Source of the DNA: Bacteroidaceae bacterium
GTDB lineage: Bacteria > Bacteroidota > Bacteroidia > Bacteroidales > Bacteroidaceae
Direction: 5' to 3'
NCBI GenBank assembly: GCA_024401305.1
Contig: JAKSLI010000016.1
Span: 1 to 56,950, forward strand
DNA: 56,950 bases
Shown: positions 23,644-32,384 of the stretch, piece after piece
Position numbering within the stretch: position 1 is the stretch's first letter
Layout of the letters: each line of letters starts with the position of its first letter
Notes under the pieces: model-generated
The model's input: only the letters and a program-made list of their open reading frames with translations
Told to the model about the DNA's origin: nothing
The model's database searches: none
Program-made: the position numbers and the translations under genes

Positions 23644-23979
23644 TTAAAATCTGTTGCCGTTATCCTTCTTCTGGTCGTGCCAGTAGATCTGGTTGTCAAC
23701 AAATTCCTGAGATGCGATGAGAGATGGTTTTGGAAGTTTCTCGTAGAAGCGAGAGATCTCTATCTGTTCACGGTTTTCGTAAACCTCGTCGAGAGTGTCG
23801 CTGTAAGCAGAGAATTCCTCAAGCTTAGACTTGATTTCCTTCTTCATTTCAACAGAAATCTGGTTTGCACGCTTAGCCATGATTGCTACGCTTTCGTAGA
23901 TGTTGCCTGTAGGTGCAGCGAGTTCGTTGATGTCGCGAGTTACAGTGTTTGTTGGTGCTTTAACTTTCTTGTAATCCAT
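23644..23979 (-). CDS. Omega-like (RpoZ/Rpb6 family) RNA polymerase subunit
   Basis: The 111-residue protein contains the conserved PTGNIYESVAIMAKRANQIS segment (about residues 23-43), matching the MAKRAxQI helix of omega and Rpb6 that wraps the beta-prime C-terminus. KKEIKSKLEEF follows. Bacteroidetes omega proteins have this longer C-terminal region (SLIASQEFVDNQIYWHDQ). It would stabilise RNA polymerase assembly. Position between bamD and DUF4293 is as in related genomes. The start is an ATG after an AT-rich spacer. Confidence 0.88.
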   Translation of the reverse strand: MDYKKVKAPTNTVTRDINELAAPTGNIYESVAIMAKRANQISVEMKKEIKSKLEEFSAYSDTLDEVYENREQIEISRFYEKLPKPSLIASQEFVDNQIYWHDQKKDNGNRF

Positions 23980-24058
23980 ATTTTTGATTTTTATTTTGTT
24001 CGAAATTTATTTTTATTTCGTTCGTGACGTTTTTAACGTTCTTTACGTTCTTGCTTCA

Positions 24059-24910
24059 TTATGAAGCTTCTTCTTGCGAATTGTCCTTTTCGCCAAGATG
24101 CTTCTTGCAGTCCTTGATGAAATCCTCAGCAAGCTTGCGGTCCTTTGAGTCTGGATATTCGTTGATGAAACCGTAACATTCGTCTTCTGCGTCACGATAG
24201 CGGTCTTCCATCTTTGCTTCCACACTCTGCTTTGCCAAGTGGTACTTGCTCTTCATGATGAGAAGTGCAAACTCTTCGCGGTTGTTGCAGTATGGATAAT
24301 CCTTGAGCGCGTTCTGGGCAGTGATGATGCAAGCCTCGAAGTTGTTTCCGCCGTCAAGGCAGTTTCCGAAATAAGAGCCGAGGTTATAGTAGAGCTGTGC
24401 CGAAAGATATTCCTTCTTTACGAGCTTGTCCTGAAGCTGCACAAGTCTTTCCTGTGCTCTGTATTTCAAGCTGGAATCAGTGTAGATGTCAAGGAATTCC
24501 TGGAAAGCAGCGATAGCCGTTACAGTTTCGCTTTGGTCAAGTCGTGGCTCCGGAGTGCTGAAGAAGAGGCTTTCTCCGATGTAATAGCAAGCCGTTTCAG
24601 CATAGATGCCTTTTGGATATGACTTGAAATACTTGCGGAAATACTCAGCGGCAGTCTCATAGTCCTTGTCGTTGAACTCAGCCATGCCCAGCATGAAGAT
24701 GCTTTCCTCGCCGTTTTCTGTACCCTTAAGGATGGAAACCACATCCTGAAGTACGGAGATGGCATTCATATACTTTCCGCGAGCAAAACTTTCCTTGGCG
24801 TATTCGTATTTATACTCATAATCATTGCTCTTCAGCACAGCGTTGTAAGTCTTGGCGCAGCTGCTGAAAACCAGTGTTGCAAGTATGAGAAATATCAGTT
24901 GTTTTTTCAT
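24059..24910 (-). CDS. bamD: Outer membrane assembly lipoprotein BamD
   Basis: The 283-residue protein is the BamD lipoprotein of the beta-barrel assembly machine. It has a lipoprotein signal (FLILATLVFSSC, Cys18) and tetratricopeptide repeats: YEYAKESFARGKYMNAISVLQDV, SIFMLGMAEFNDKDYETAAEYFRKYFKSYPKG and ACYYIGESLFFSTPEPRLDQSETVTAIAAFQEFLDIYTDS. The PEPRLDQSET motif is characteristic of Bacteroidetes BamD. It works at the inner face of the outer membrane with BamA. A TAACTTTGC promoter box lies 31 bases upstream and diverges from uvrB. It is the first gene of the minus-strand block ending in the RluA-type gene. Confidence 0.94.
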   Translation of the reverse strand: MKKQLIFLILATLVFSSCAKTYNAVLKSNDYEYKYEYAKESFARGKYMNAISVLQDVVSILKGTENGEESIFMLGMAEFNDKDYETAAEYFRKYFKSYPKGIYAETACYYIGESLFFSTPEPRLDQSETVTAIAAFQEFLDIYTDSSLKYRAQERLVQLQDKLVKKEYLSAQLYYNLGSYFGNCLDGGNNFEACIITAQNALKDYPYCNNREEFALLIMKSKYHLAKQSVEAKMEDRYRDAEDECYGFINEYPDSKDRKLAEDFIKDCKKHLGEKDNSQEEAS

Positions 24911-24940
24911 TATTGTTCGTTTGTGCGCATATAGCAGGGT

Positions 24941-24949
24941 GCAAAGTTA
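24941..24949 (-). promoter_or_regulatory. -7 box TAACTTTGC for bamD
   Basis: On the minus strand TAACTTTGC matches the TAnnTTTG consensus and lies 31 bases before the bamD ATG at 24910. It shares the 150-base divergent spacer with the uvrB promoter. Confidence 0.8.
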
Positions 24950-25023
24950 CAAATATATCTTTGAAAATCAGTCGTTTTTATTGTTTATTTTATATATTTT
25001 TCACAAATATCAACCTATTTCCC

Positions 25024-25054
25024 TTGGCTATTAAAGGAAAAGTGCTACTTTTGC
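25024..25054 (+). promoter_or_regulatory. uvrB promoter giving an almost leaderless mRNA
   Basis: TACTTTTGC at 25046-25054 is a perfect -7 box, and TTGG at 25024-25027 is a plausible -33 box. The ATG at 25061 begins only 6 bases after the box, so the transcript would have a leader of at most a few bases. Confidence 0.75.
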
Positions 25055-25060
25055 AACTCT

Positions 25061-27163
25061 ATGTTCAAGATTACTTCAAAATACAAACCTACCGGCGACC
25101 AGCCAGAAGCCATCCAGCAACTCGTGGATGGCATCAACTCGGGCGAGCGTGCCCAAGTGCTTCTTGGTGTCACTGGATCGGGTAAAACATTCACTGTTGC
25201 CAATGTCATTGCTGAGGTTAACAAGCCTACGCTCATACTCAGCCATAACAAGACATTGGCAGCCCAACTTTACGAAGAGATGAAAGGCTTCTTTCCGGAG
25301 AACGCCGTGGAGTATTATGTGTCTTATTACGACTATTACCAGCCTGAGGCTTACATCCCTCATACCGACACTTACATCGAGAAAGACTTGGCAATAAACG
25401 AGGAAATTGACCGCCTCCGTCTTTCTGCCGTAACATCCTTGCTCTCAGGACGTAAGGATGTCGTGATAGTTTCGTCCGTGAGTTGCATTTACGGTATGGG
25501 AGGACCTGCCGCTATGCACGATACAATAATCTCGATTCATCGTGGACAACGAGTTGACCGCAACGAGTTTCTGCGTAAGCTTGTGGCTGGTCTTTACATC
25601 AGGAACGATGTGGAATTGAAGCGTGGAAACTTCCGTGTGAAGGGTGATACTGTCGATATTGCGATGGCTTATTCGGAGTCCATACTTCGCATTTCTTTCT
25701 GGGACGATGAGATTGATGCCATCGAGGAACTTGACTCCGTCACGATGCGTCGCACTGCAAGCTTCGAGGAATATCACATTTATCCTGCAAATCTCTTCGT
25801 AACCACTCAGGAGCAGACAAACAACGCCATCCGAATGATTCAGGATGACCTTGTGCAGCAGATAGCCTTCTTCGAGGAAGTGGGCGACCAGATCAAGGCT
25901 CAGCGCATAAAGGAGCGCGTGGAGTATGACATGGAGATGATGAAGGAACTGGGTCATTGCTCGGGAATAGAGAATTATTCGCGCTATTTCGACGGTCGCC
26001 AGCCTGGCGAAAGACCCTATTGTCTCTTTGATTTCTTCCCGAAAGACTTCCTGCTTGTCATAGACGAGAGCCATGTTTCGGTTCCGCAAATCTCTGCCAT
26101 GTACGGCGGTGACCGTGCGAGAAAGACCAATCTTGTGGAATACGGCTTCCGCTTGCCTGCTGCTTTTGACAATCGCCCATTGAAATTCGAGGAATTCCAG
26201 GAACTTACAAATCAGGTTATCTATGTGAGTGCCACACCTGCCGACTTTGAACTTCAGGAGTCGGAAGGCGTTATCGTTGAGCAAGTTATACGCCCAACAG
26301 GACTTCTGGATCCTGTTATTGAGGTGCGTCCTTCGGAGAATCAGATTGATGATTTGCTTGAGGAAATCCAGCAGCGTGTGGAGAAGGAAGAACGCGTGCT
26401 TGTGACAACTCTCACAAAGCGCATGGCAGAAGAGCTTACGGAGTTCCTTCTCAATCACGATGTGCGTGCAAACTACATCCATTCCGATGTGGCAACACTC
26501 GATCGCGTGAAGATTATGAACGACCTTCGCGCAGGAGTCTTTGATGTGCTTGTCGGTGTCAATCTGCTTCGTGAGGGACTTGACCTGCCGGAAGTATCGC
26601 TCGTTGCCATCCTGGATGCTGACAAGGAAGGCTTCCTCCGTAGCCATCGCTCTCTTACCCAGACAGTTGGACGTGCAGCAAGAAATGTGAACGGACTTGC
26701 CATAATGTATGCTGATAGGATAACTGCTTCAATGCAATTGACGATTGATGAGACGAACCGACGCCGCACGAAGCAGCTTGCTTACAATGAGGCTAACGGC
26801 ATCACTCCGCAGCAGATTCGTAAGGACATTGGCCGCAACACTCTCGCTCAACATTCTGCTAATACTCTCCCTGAAGAGATGACTGTCATTAGCGGCAAGA
26901 CAACTGCCATGAAGCCTACGATAACAGGCAAACATGACGGCGAGAAGAACCACAAGATATACGATGCCTACATTGAGGAAGAGGCACAGATGGTGGCTGA
27001 AGATCCGATTGTCAAGTACATGTCGAAGGAACAGTTGCAGAAGTCCATTGACAACACCAAGGCGCTTATGCTTGAATCTGCCAAGAATCTCGACTTCCTC
27101 CAGGCGGCACAGTATCGTGATGAGCTCGTTCGCTTGCAGGAATTGCTTGAAAAGAAGGTTTGA
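25061..27163 (+). CDS. uvrB: Excinuclease ABC subunit B
   Basis: The 700-residue protein is the damage-verifying helicase of nucleotide excision repair. Walker A is GVTGSGKT (about residues 38-45). The beta-hairpin region YVSYYDYYQPEAYIPHTDTYIEKD (about 90-115) inserts between DNA strands. The helicase motifs VIDESHV, YVSATPADFE and QTVGRAARN are present, and the C-terminal UVR motif (LDFLQAAQYRDELVRLQEL) binds UvrC. Length is normal (670-700). It is a single-gene unit divergent from bamD, with a near-leaderless promoter. Long antisense open frames inside it are coding shadows. Confidence 0.98.
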   Translation: MFKITSKYKPTGDQPEAIQQLVDGINSGERAQVLLGVTGSGKTFTVANVIAEVNKPTLILSHNKTLAAQLYEEMKGFFPENAVEYYVSYYDYYQPEAYIPHTDTYIEKDLAINEEIDRLRLSAVTSLLSGRKDVVIVSSVSCIYGMGGPAAMHDTIISIHRGQRVDRNEFLRKLVAGLYIRNDVELKRGNFRVKGDTVDIAMAYSESILRISFWDDEIDAIEELDSVTMRRTASFEEYHIYPANLFVTTQEQTNNAIRMIQDDLVQQIAFFEEVGDQIKAQRIKERVEYDMEMMKELGHCSGIENYSRYFDGRQPGERPYCLFDFFPKDFLLVIDESHVSVPQISAMYGGDRARKTNLVEYGFRLPAAFDNRPLKFEEFQELTNQVIYVSATPADFELQESEGVIVEQVIRPTGLLDPVIEVRPSENQIDDLLEEIQQRVEKEERVLVTTLTKRMAEELTEFLLNHDVRANYIHSDVATLDRVKIMNDLRAGVFDVLVGVNLLREGLDLPEVSLVAILDADKEGFLRSHRSLTQTVGRAARNVNGLAIMYADRITASMQLTIDETNRRRTKQLAYNEANGITPQQIRKDIGRNTLAQHSANTLPEEMTVISGKTTAMKPTITGKHDGEKNHKIYDAYIEEEAQMVAEDPIVKYMSKEQLQKSIDNTKALMLESAKNLDFLQAAQYRDELVRLQELLEKKV

Positions 27164-27197
27164 TTTTCTCGTGTTCGTGGCGGGAAATCAGGAGAGA

Positions 27198-27430
27198 TTT
27201 GACAAAATAGTGTCAGTGTGATTTCTATCTCTTCCTGCTTGTTTCTCGTTTTTGTAACTGATTGATAACCAATATTATATAGAGGCGCAAAAAAACTCAT
27301 AGGAAAACGACTAAAAACTCAGCGAGTTTTGACTCATTTCCCTATGAGTTTTTATTCGTTTTCCGCTGAGTTTTTATTCGTTTCCCTATGAGTTATGTTT
27401 TGGGAGGCTATTTCTGACAAAATAGTATCA
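27198..27430. repeat. Repeats between uvrB and the GldB-like gene
   Basis: TGACAAAATAGTGTCA (27198-27213) and TGACAAAATAGTATCA (about 27415-27430) bracket the spacer as direct copies of a small TGACA...TGTCA hairpin. Between them are three tandem units of about 22 bases, CCCTATGAGTTTTTATTCG, CCGCTGAGTTTTTATTCG and CCCTATGAGTT (27340-27395). An inverted ACTCATAGGAAA copy lies at about 27296. The CTATGAGTTTT word also occurs near 6212 and 6257. Confidence 0.7.
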
Positions 27431-27442
27431 GTGATTTTGACG

Positions 27443-28252
27443 CTATTTTTCTGGTTCCATTTCCTCGAACATGCTCTCGATTGTTATGTCCTTATGCTTT
27501 TTTAGATAGGCTTCCATCTTCTTCAATGGTTCGTCATTATATGCTCGGAAACCTACGATCTTGTTGGCAAGGTATTGCATCTTGCCGATGTGCATGTCTC
27601 TTTCCTCCTGTGTTGCAGAATCGAAATTGTCGAGAGGGTAGAGGCTGATGAGATAGAATAGAACGCAGTCAGGGATAATCATCTTTGGAGTCATCTTTTC
27701 CAACTGCTCCTCCTTGAAGAATTCCTTGTAGATAGGGTAGTCCTTGCCGAGATACTTGTCCAGTGAAATGCCGATGGAACCGTCCTTGATGACGATGCTC
27801 TGGTCGAGTGCCGTTATCTGCGAATAGACGTATGGAGTCGCTATTTTTGGAAGCGCTTTATTTAGTCTTCTGAACGCATCGGTAAGGTCGTCGTTCAGTT
27901 TGTCCATGTTTGCAAACTTCTCTTCCGTGTCGCGTATTAACGACTGCAAAAGAGAGTCCTGGAAGAAGGTGAGGAAACGCTTGTTTGTCTCCTCCTCGTT
28001 CATCTGGCCGATGCGCAGAATGTCCTCTATCAGCGTACGGGTCTCGGTAGGATAGTCTGTGCTCATCTGTTGAAGGGCAGAGAATTCACCGGTCGTAAGA
28101 TACTGATATTCAAGTCTGTCGAATCGCTTAACCTTAATCTCGTTCGCACTGTTTGTGCTTGACATCAGTTGCGAAGAGAAGTCGCACGAACTAACGGCAA
28201 GCAGTAAGCAAGCCGTCAAAAGTATTGTGAAATAGCGTGTTGTTATTTTCAT
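27443..28252 (-). CDS. GldB-like lipoprotein
   Basis: The 269-residue protein has a lipoprotein signal peptide (LLAVSSC, Cys23). It matches the family annotated as gliding motility lipoprotein GldB: IKVKRFDRLEYQ near the start, then YPIYKEFFKEEQLEKMTPKMIIPDCVLFYLISLYPL and a MQYLANKIVGFRAY segment near the end. In non-gliding Bacteroidales its role is unknown, but it probably acts at the envelope. It ends in EPEK. It lies 5 bases downstream of the secreted unknown gene, in the same operon. The family is usually longer, about 320 residues, so this is a short member. Confidence 0.75.
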   Translation of the reverse strand: MKITTRYFTILLTACLLLAVSSCDFSSQLMSSTNSANEIKVKRFDRLEYQYLTTGEFSALQQMSTDYPTETRTLIEDILRIGQMNEEETNKRFLTFFQDSLLQSLIRDTEEKFANMDKLNDDLTDAFRRLNKALPKIATPYVYSQITALDQSIVIKDGSIGISLDKYLGKDYPIYKEFFKEEQLEKMTPKMIIPDCVLFYLISLYPLDNFDSATQEERDMHIGKMQYLANKIVGFRAYNDEPLKKMEAYLKKHKDITIESMFEEMEPEK

Positions 28253-28256
28253 CTAA

Positions 28257-28790
28257 TTAGAAATAGATGTCCACATAGTCAGTGCCGTCACCTGTAGGGT
28301 TCTGCATTTCCTGCATTCTCCAGAATTTTCTACCCTGAGTAGAGAGGAAATTGTATTCTCCTTCACGAACAACCTCCTGACCGCCGTTGATGTGATAAAC
28401 TTTTGTGATTATTTTTCCGTTGAATACGAGGTGCTTGTCATCAATCTTGCGAAGAGTACCTTCTATAGAGAGGTAGTCACCATTGTTGCGTCCGTTCGCT
28501 TCGTCGCAGCAAGCACTGCCCTGTGTTCCAGTAATGTAGTAAGTGCCCTCTTCAGCGCCCTTTGTTATCACAGCCTTACCGAATTTCTTCCATGAAATCC
28601 ATTGGAGCGAAAGCATGTGGTTTCCTACGAGGTTCTTTGGACTGCGAACAGTCTTCTGTGCAGTAGTGCGCTTGGTAGTCTTCTTCTTTGCTGACTGCAA
28701 CTCTGTGTTGTGACTTGCTGTTTGTACATTGCCAGCAAACATGCTATTTGCAGTGAATGCGAGCATGAGAGCGAAAAGTAAGTTTTTCAT
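28257..28790 (-). CDS. Exported protein of unknown function
   Basis: The 177-residue product from the ATG at 28790 has a clear signal peptide (MKNLLFALMLAFTANSMFAG). A longer frame opens upstream to 28907 but would run through the promoter box at 28838-28846, so the shorter start is preferred. A lysine/threonine-rich linker (KKKTTKRTTAQKTVRSPKN) leads to a beta-rich domain with LQWISWKKFGKAVITKGAEEGTYYITGTQ, ACCDEANGRNNGDYLSIEG and GRKFWRMQEMQNP. The pattern resembles a small lipocalin-like or OB-like barrel, but no family was recognised. It is the first gene of a two-gene operon with the GldB-like lipoprotein, so both probably act in the envelope. Confidence 0.75.
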   Translation of the reverse strand: MKNLLFALMLAFTANSMFAGNVQTASHNTELQSAKKKTTKRTTAQKTVRSPKNLVGNHMLSLQWISWKKFGKAVITKGAEEGTYYITGTQGSACCDEANGRNNGDYLSIEGTLRKIDDKHLVFNGKIITKVYHINGGQEVVREGEYNFLSTQGRKFWRMQEMQNPTGDGTDYVDIYF

Positions 28791-28837
28791 AAATGAGAGA
28801 TTGTTATTCGTTGTTATTGTTGATATTTTGTTCTGCT

Positions 28838-28846
28838 GCAAAATTA
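28838..28846 (-). promoter_or_regulatory. -7 box TAATTTTGC for the exported-protein operon
   Basis: On the minus strand TAATTTTGC fits TAnnTTTG and stands 48 bases upstream of the ATG at 28790. It fixes the start choice for that gene. Confidence 0.75.
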
Positions 28847-28913
28847 CGATTAATTTTTTAACTTGCAAATAAAAATGAGAAAAAGCGGCAATATTTCTTG
28901 TTTTCACGATAAG

Positions 28914-29615
28914 TTATTGGCCTTGTAATTCTTCAATTCTACTTTTGCCTTTCTTCATTAGCTTGTAGCAGAAGAAAATGAAGACGAGCATTAGTATTGC
29001 AGAGAGTTCTTCGCTGACATTCATGGAGAACAGTATTCCATCATACAATCCGTGGGCAGTAATTGGTGCCAAAAGTATCAATGACATTGTTTTTAGGTTA
29101 CGGTTCTCTCCAAAGTGATAGATGGAATAGTAATATCCCATGAGCACTCCGAAGAGCATGTGGCCTGGAATAGAGAACATTGCTCGTGTGATGCCTACAC
29201 TGACCCAATCCTCATTGTCCAATAGATAGAGTATGTTCTCAAGGCCTGCAAATCCAAGACCGACGAACACTGCATACACAATGCCATCGAACTTCTCGTT
29301 GAAAAAAGGATTTTTCTTTAAGAGCATCCATAGCATAATGAACTTTGCCAATTCCTCTGGAATAGCTGCCGAGCAGAATGCATCATAGAACGCGTCGAAG
29401 AAGGAAAGATACTGGTCGTCCTCAACTTCTGATCCGGCTATTTCACTCAATGGGAATGAAAAACAGAAGGAAAGGAGAGTTGACAATGTTCCATAGAAGA
29501 ATGCTTTCATCAGCAATCCTGTAGGCTCTGGATTAACACTGTCTTTCTTATAAACATAACCGAGCAATATTACAACTGGCAATAATGCAGCAATGAGGAT
29601 AAAGAGTAGTTCCAT
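28914..29615 (-). CDS. PrsW-type intramembrane metalloprotease
   Basis: The product is 233 residues from the ATG at 29615 (MELLFILIAALLPVVILLGYVYKKD), the typical PrsW beginning. The frame stays open to an ATG at 29672, but that ATG lies in the downstream arm of a terminator hairpin, so the shorter start is preferred. About seven or eight membrane helices are seen. The conserved glutamate motif PEELAKFIMLW (EExxK) is present, as are the histidine regions SIPGHMLFGVLMGYYYS and PITAHGLYDGILF that bind the metal. PrsW cleaves membrane anti-sigma factors in Bacillus. The substrate here is unknown; the sigma module at 4.5 kb is far away. Confidence 0.88.
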   Translation of the reverse strand: MELLFILIAALLPVVILLGYVYKKDSVNPEPTGLLMKAFFYGTLSTLLSFCFSFPLSEIAGSEVEDDQYLSFFDAFYDAFCSAAIPEELAKFIMLWMLLKKNPFFNEKFDGIVYAVFVGLGFAGLENILYLLDNEDWVSVGITRAMFSIPGHMLFGVLMGYYYSIYHFGENRNLKTMSLILLAPITAHGLYDGILFSMNVSEELSAILMLVFIFFCYKLMKKGKSRIEELQGQ

Positions 29616-29667
29616 GAGGAGAGGGTTATTATGATTCCTGATCTGTCGGAAAAATGATTCGAAAAAA

Positions 29668-29694
29668 GGCATAGTCCCGAATTAGGACTATGCC
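29668..29694 (-). terminator. Terminator of the arabinose operon
   Basis: The stem GGCATAGTCC pairs with GGACTATGCC around a 7-base loop. On the minus strand it is followed by TTTTTTCG, so it should end the long operon finishing with rpiB. Its second arm contains an in-frame ATG of the PrsW-type gene. Confidence 0.88.
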
Positions 29695-29714
29695 TTTTAT
29701 TAGAGTATGAATGA

Positions 29715-30143
29715 TTATTTTACAGGAATGTCTTCAATACGCTGTTGATGGCGACCGCCGGCAAACTCTGTATTGAAGAATTCATCAAGACATTGGCGAC
29801 AAACCTCTTCTGTGATGAAGCGGCCTGGGAAGACGATGACATTCGCGTTGTTGTGCTCACGGATAAGGTGGGCAATCTCTGGCTGCCAAACAAGTCCTGC
29901 ACGAATCTGCTGGTGCTTGTTGAGAGTCATTGAGATGCCTTCGCCGGAACCACACATTGCGATACCACATTCAACCTCGCCATTCTCAATGCCCTCAGCA
30001 AGAGCATGTCCGTAAGTGGCGTAGTTGCAAGAGTCTTCTGTGTATGTGCCGTAGTCTTTATATTCAACGCCCTTCTCCTCCAAGTAGCTCTTTACGAACT
30101 GCTTGAGAGGAAAAGCTGCGTGGTCTGAAGCTAAACCGATCAT
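29715..30143 (-). CDS. rpiB: Ribose 5-phosphate isomerase B
   Basis: The 142-residue protein interconverts ribose 5-phosphate and ribulose 5-phosphate in the cytoplasm. It has the RpiB/LacAB pattern: MIGLASDHAAFPLKQFVKSYL at the start, YATYGHALAEGIENGEVECGIAMCGSGEGISMTLNK with the catalytic cysteine region, and NNANVIVFPGRFITEEVCRQCLDEFFNTEFAGGRH. Length is normal (about 145). It is the last gene of the arabinose operon, after tkt. The spacer is one inverted-repeat element that ends at its start codon. Its presence supports feeding of pentose phosphates into the non-oxidative pathway. Confidence 0.95.
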   Translation of the reverse strand: MIGLASDHAAFPLKQFVKSYLEEKGVEYKDYGTYTEDSCNYATYGHALAEGIENGEVECGIAMCGSGEGISMTLNKHQQIRAGLVWQPEIAHLIREHNNANVIVFPGRFITEEVCRQCLDEFFNTEFAGGRHQQRIEDIPVK

Positions 30144-30144
30144 A

Positions 30145-30321
30145 GACCTTCCCCCGACCCCTTCCTTTCAGGACGGGGAGTAAAATGTTTATACTCCGCG
30201 GGGGTATTTGGAGTTCTAAAATGGTTATTAATATGATGACTCCCCCAACAGCTTAATTCAGTACGGGGAACAGTAATGGTAACTACTCCCCGTCCTGAAA
30301 GGAAGGGGTTGGGGGAAGGTC
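30145..30321. repeat. Inverted-repeat element between tkt and rpiB
   Basis: Arms 30145-30182 and 30284-30321 are 38-base inverted copies with one mismatch. Each carries GACCTTCCCCC at the outer end and TTTCAGGACGGGGAG at the inner end. The 101-base centre is not shared with the other two copies. The element leaves 1 base before the rpiB start codon and 3 bases after the tkt stop codon. Confidence 0.93.
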
Positions 30322-30324
30322 ATC

Positions 30325-32352
30325 TTAGAGCATGCTCTTTACCTGGTTGTAAACGTTCTCTGCTGTATAGCCGAGCTTCTCGTCGAGCACCTTGTAAGGA
30401 GCAGAGAAACCGAATGACTCGAGACCCCAGATCTTAGATGCTGGATCAGCACCGATGAGGAAGCCCTGGAGGTTTACTGGAAGACCTGCTGTCATACCGA
30501 ATACCTTAGCGCCAGCAGGGATTACTGACTGCTGATACTCGAGTGACTGGTTGCGGAAGAGACCCTCAGAAGGAACAGAAACGATACGAACCTTAACGCC
30601 ATCCTTGCGGAGAAGTTCAGCACCAGAAACGAGAGTAGAAACCTCAGAACCAGAAGCTACGCAAACTACGTCTGGATTCTCGTCTGAACCAGCTACGATG
30701 TAAGCACCCTTGCGAGCAGCCTCGTAGTCGTTGCCTTCTGGAAGGTCGTTGATGTTCTGGCGAGAGAAGATGAGAGCTGTAGGAGTCTCTGTGTTCTCCA
30801 TAGCCATAGCCCAAGCAACAGTTGTCTCCTGTGCCTCAGCAGGACGGAGAACGAGAACAGAATTCTGACCAGCGTGGTTCTTGAGCTTCTCCATGAGACG
30901 GATCTGTGCCTCGTGCTCAACAGGCTCGTGAGTAGGACCGTCTTCACCTACGCGGAATGCGTCGTGAGTCCAGATGAACTTAACAGGAAGCTTCATGAGA
31001 GCAGCCATACGAACTACTGGGAGCATGTACTGAGAGAATACGAAGAATGTACCGCAAGCAGGGATAACACCACCGTGGAGAGCCATACCTACGCAGCAGC
31101 ATGCCATAGTGAACTCAGCAACACCTGCCTGGAAGAATGCACCTGAGAAGTCGTCCTTTGTGAGGGCGTGAGTCTTCTTGAGGAAGCCGTCAGTCTTGTC
31201 TGAGTTAGAGAGGTCGGCAGAAGCACAGATCATGTTTGGAACCTGCTCTGCGAGTGCAGAAAGACAAGCTGCTGATGCAGAACGAGTAGCGTCGTTAGCC
31301 TTCTGCTGAACCTTTGACCAGTCGATTTCAGGAGCCTTGCCAGCGAACCAGTCAGCCTGCTGTGCTGCCATTTCTGGGTTAGCGTCAGCCCAAGCCTTCT
31401 CCTCAGCGTAGCGCTCAGCGCAGATAGCCTCGAGTTCCTTAGCGCGGTTAGCGTAGAGTTCCTTAACGTCGTCGAAGATCTGGAATGGGTTCTCAGGATC
31501 ACCGCCGAGGTTCTTGATAGTGTTAACATAAGCGTCGCCGCCGAGAGGAGCACCGTGAGTCTTGCAGTTTGCCTCGTAAGAAGTACCGTCAGCCTTGAGA
31601 GCGCCCTTACCCATGATACACTTACCGATGATGAGTGTTGGCTTGCCCTTGACAGCCTGTGCCTTCTCGATAGCGTCACGAATCTGCTGAGCGTCGTTAC
31701 CTACGATTTCAAGAACTTCCCAACCGAAAGCGCGATACTTGGCAGCAGTGTCCTCGTTCATTACATCCTTAGTCTCTGTAGAGAGCTGGATGTCGTTTGA
31801 GTCGTAGAACATGATGAGGTTGTCAAGACCGAGTACAGAAGCGATACGAGCACCACCCTGTGAAACCTCTTCCTGGATACCACCATCTGAGATATAAGCG
31901 TAGATTGTTTCCTTAGCAAATGTTGGGTTGCCTGTGTGAGCCGCAAGGAACTTAGCAGCGATTGCCGCACCGATAGCGTAAGCGTGACCCTGACCGAGAG
32001 GACCAGAAGTGTTCTCAATACCGCGAGCAATCTCGAACTCTGGGTGACCAGTAGTAGGAGAACCCCACTGACGGAGCTGTGCGAGCTCTTCGAGAGTGAA
32101 CTTGCCAGCAAGGCAAAGCTGAGAATAGAGCATTGGAGCCATGTGACCTGGATCGAGGAAGAAACGGTCGCGACCTACCCATTCTGGGTTCTTTGGGTCA
32201 TACTGGAGATACTCAGAATAGAGTACGTTGATGAAGTCTGCACCACCCATGGCACCACCTGGGTGACCTGACTTAGCCTTCTCTACTGCAGAAGCAGCGA
32301 GGATGCGGATGTTGTCCGCTGCATGATTCAATACTTTAATGTCGTTAGCCAT
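30325..32352 (-). CDS. tkt: Transketolase
   Basis: The 675-residue thiamine-diphosphate enzyme moves two-carbon units between pentose and hexose phosphates. It shows the N-terminal KSGHPGGAMGGADF, the ThDP/Mg motif GDGGIQEEVSQG in the form ISDGGIQEEVSQ with N following at FYDSNDIQL, MALHGGVIPACGTFFVFSQYM and THDAFRVGEDGPTHEPVEH with conserved histidines. LEYQQSVIPAGAKVFGMTAG closes the C-terminal domain. Length matches bacterial transketolases. It lies 32 bases downstream of araB and upstream of rpiB, so xylulose 5-phosphate from arabinose has its next enzyme in the same operon. Confidence 0.97.
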   Translation of the reverse strand: MANDIKVLNHAADNIRILAASAVEKAKSGHPGGAMGGADFINVLYSEYLQYDPKNPEWVGRDRFFLDPGHMAPMLYSQLCLAGKFTLEELAQLRQWGSPTTGHPEFEIARGIENTSGPLGQGHAYAIGAAIAAKFLAAHTGNPTFAKETIYAYISDGGIQEEVSQGGARIASVLGLDNLIMFYDSNDIQLSTETKDVMNEDTAAKYRAFGWEVLEIVGNDAQQIRDAIEKAQAVKGKPTLIIGKCIMGKGALKADGTSYEANCKTHGAPLGGDAYVNTIKNLGGDPENPFQIFDDVKELYANRAKELEAICAERYAEEKAWADANPEMAAQQADWFAGKAPEIDWSKVQQKANDATRSASAACLSALAEQVPNMICASADLSNSDKTDGFLKKTHALTKDDFSGAFFQAGVAEFTMACCCVGMALHGGVIPACGTFFVFSQYMLPVVRMAALMKLPVKFIWTHDAFRVGEDGPTHEPVEHEAQIRLMEKLKNHAGQNSVLVLRPAEAQETTVAWAMAMENTETPTALIFSRQNINDLPEGNDYEAARKGAYIVAGSDENPDVVCVASGSEVSTLVSGAELLRKDGVKVRIVSVPSEGLFRNQSLEYQQSVIPAGAKVFGMTAGLPVNLQGFLIGADPASKIWGLESFGFSAPYKVLDEKLGYTAENVYNQVKSML

Positions 32353-32384
32353 TTTTTTAGTATAATTAAGATTAATAATAGTTT

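Noticed and set aside
25445-26647. 400-residue open frame antisense to uvrB
   Set aside because: It lies wholly inside a well-conserved gene on the other strand, has no promoter box or recognisable family, and mirrors uvrB codon bias.
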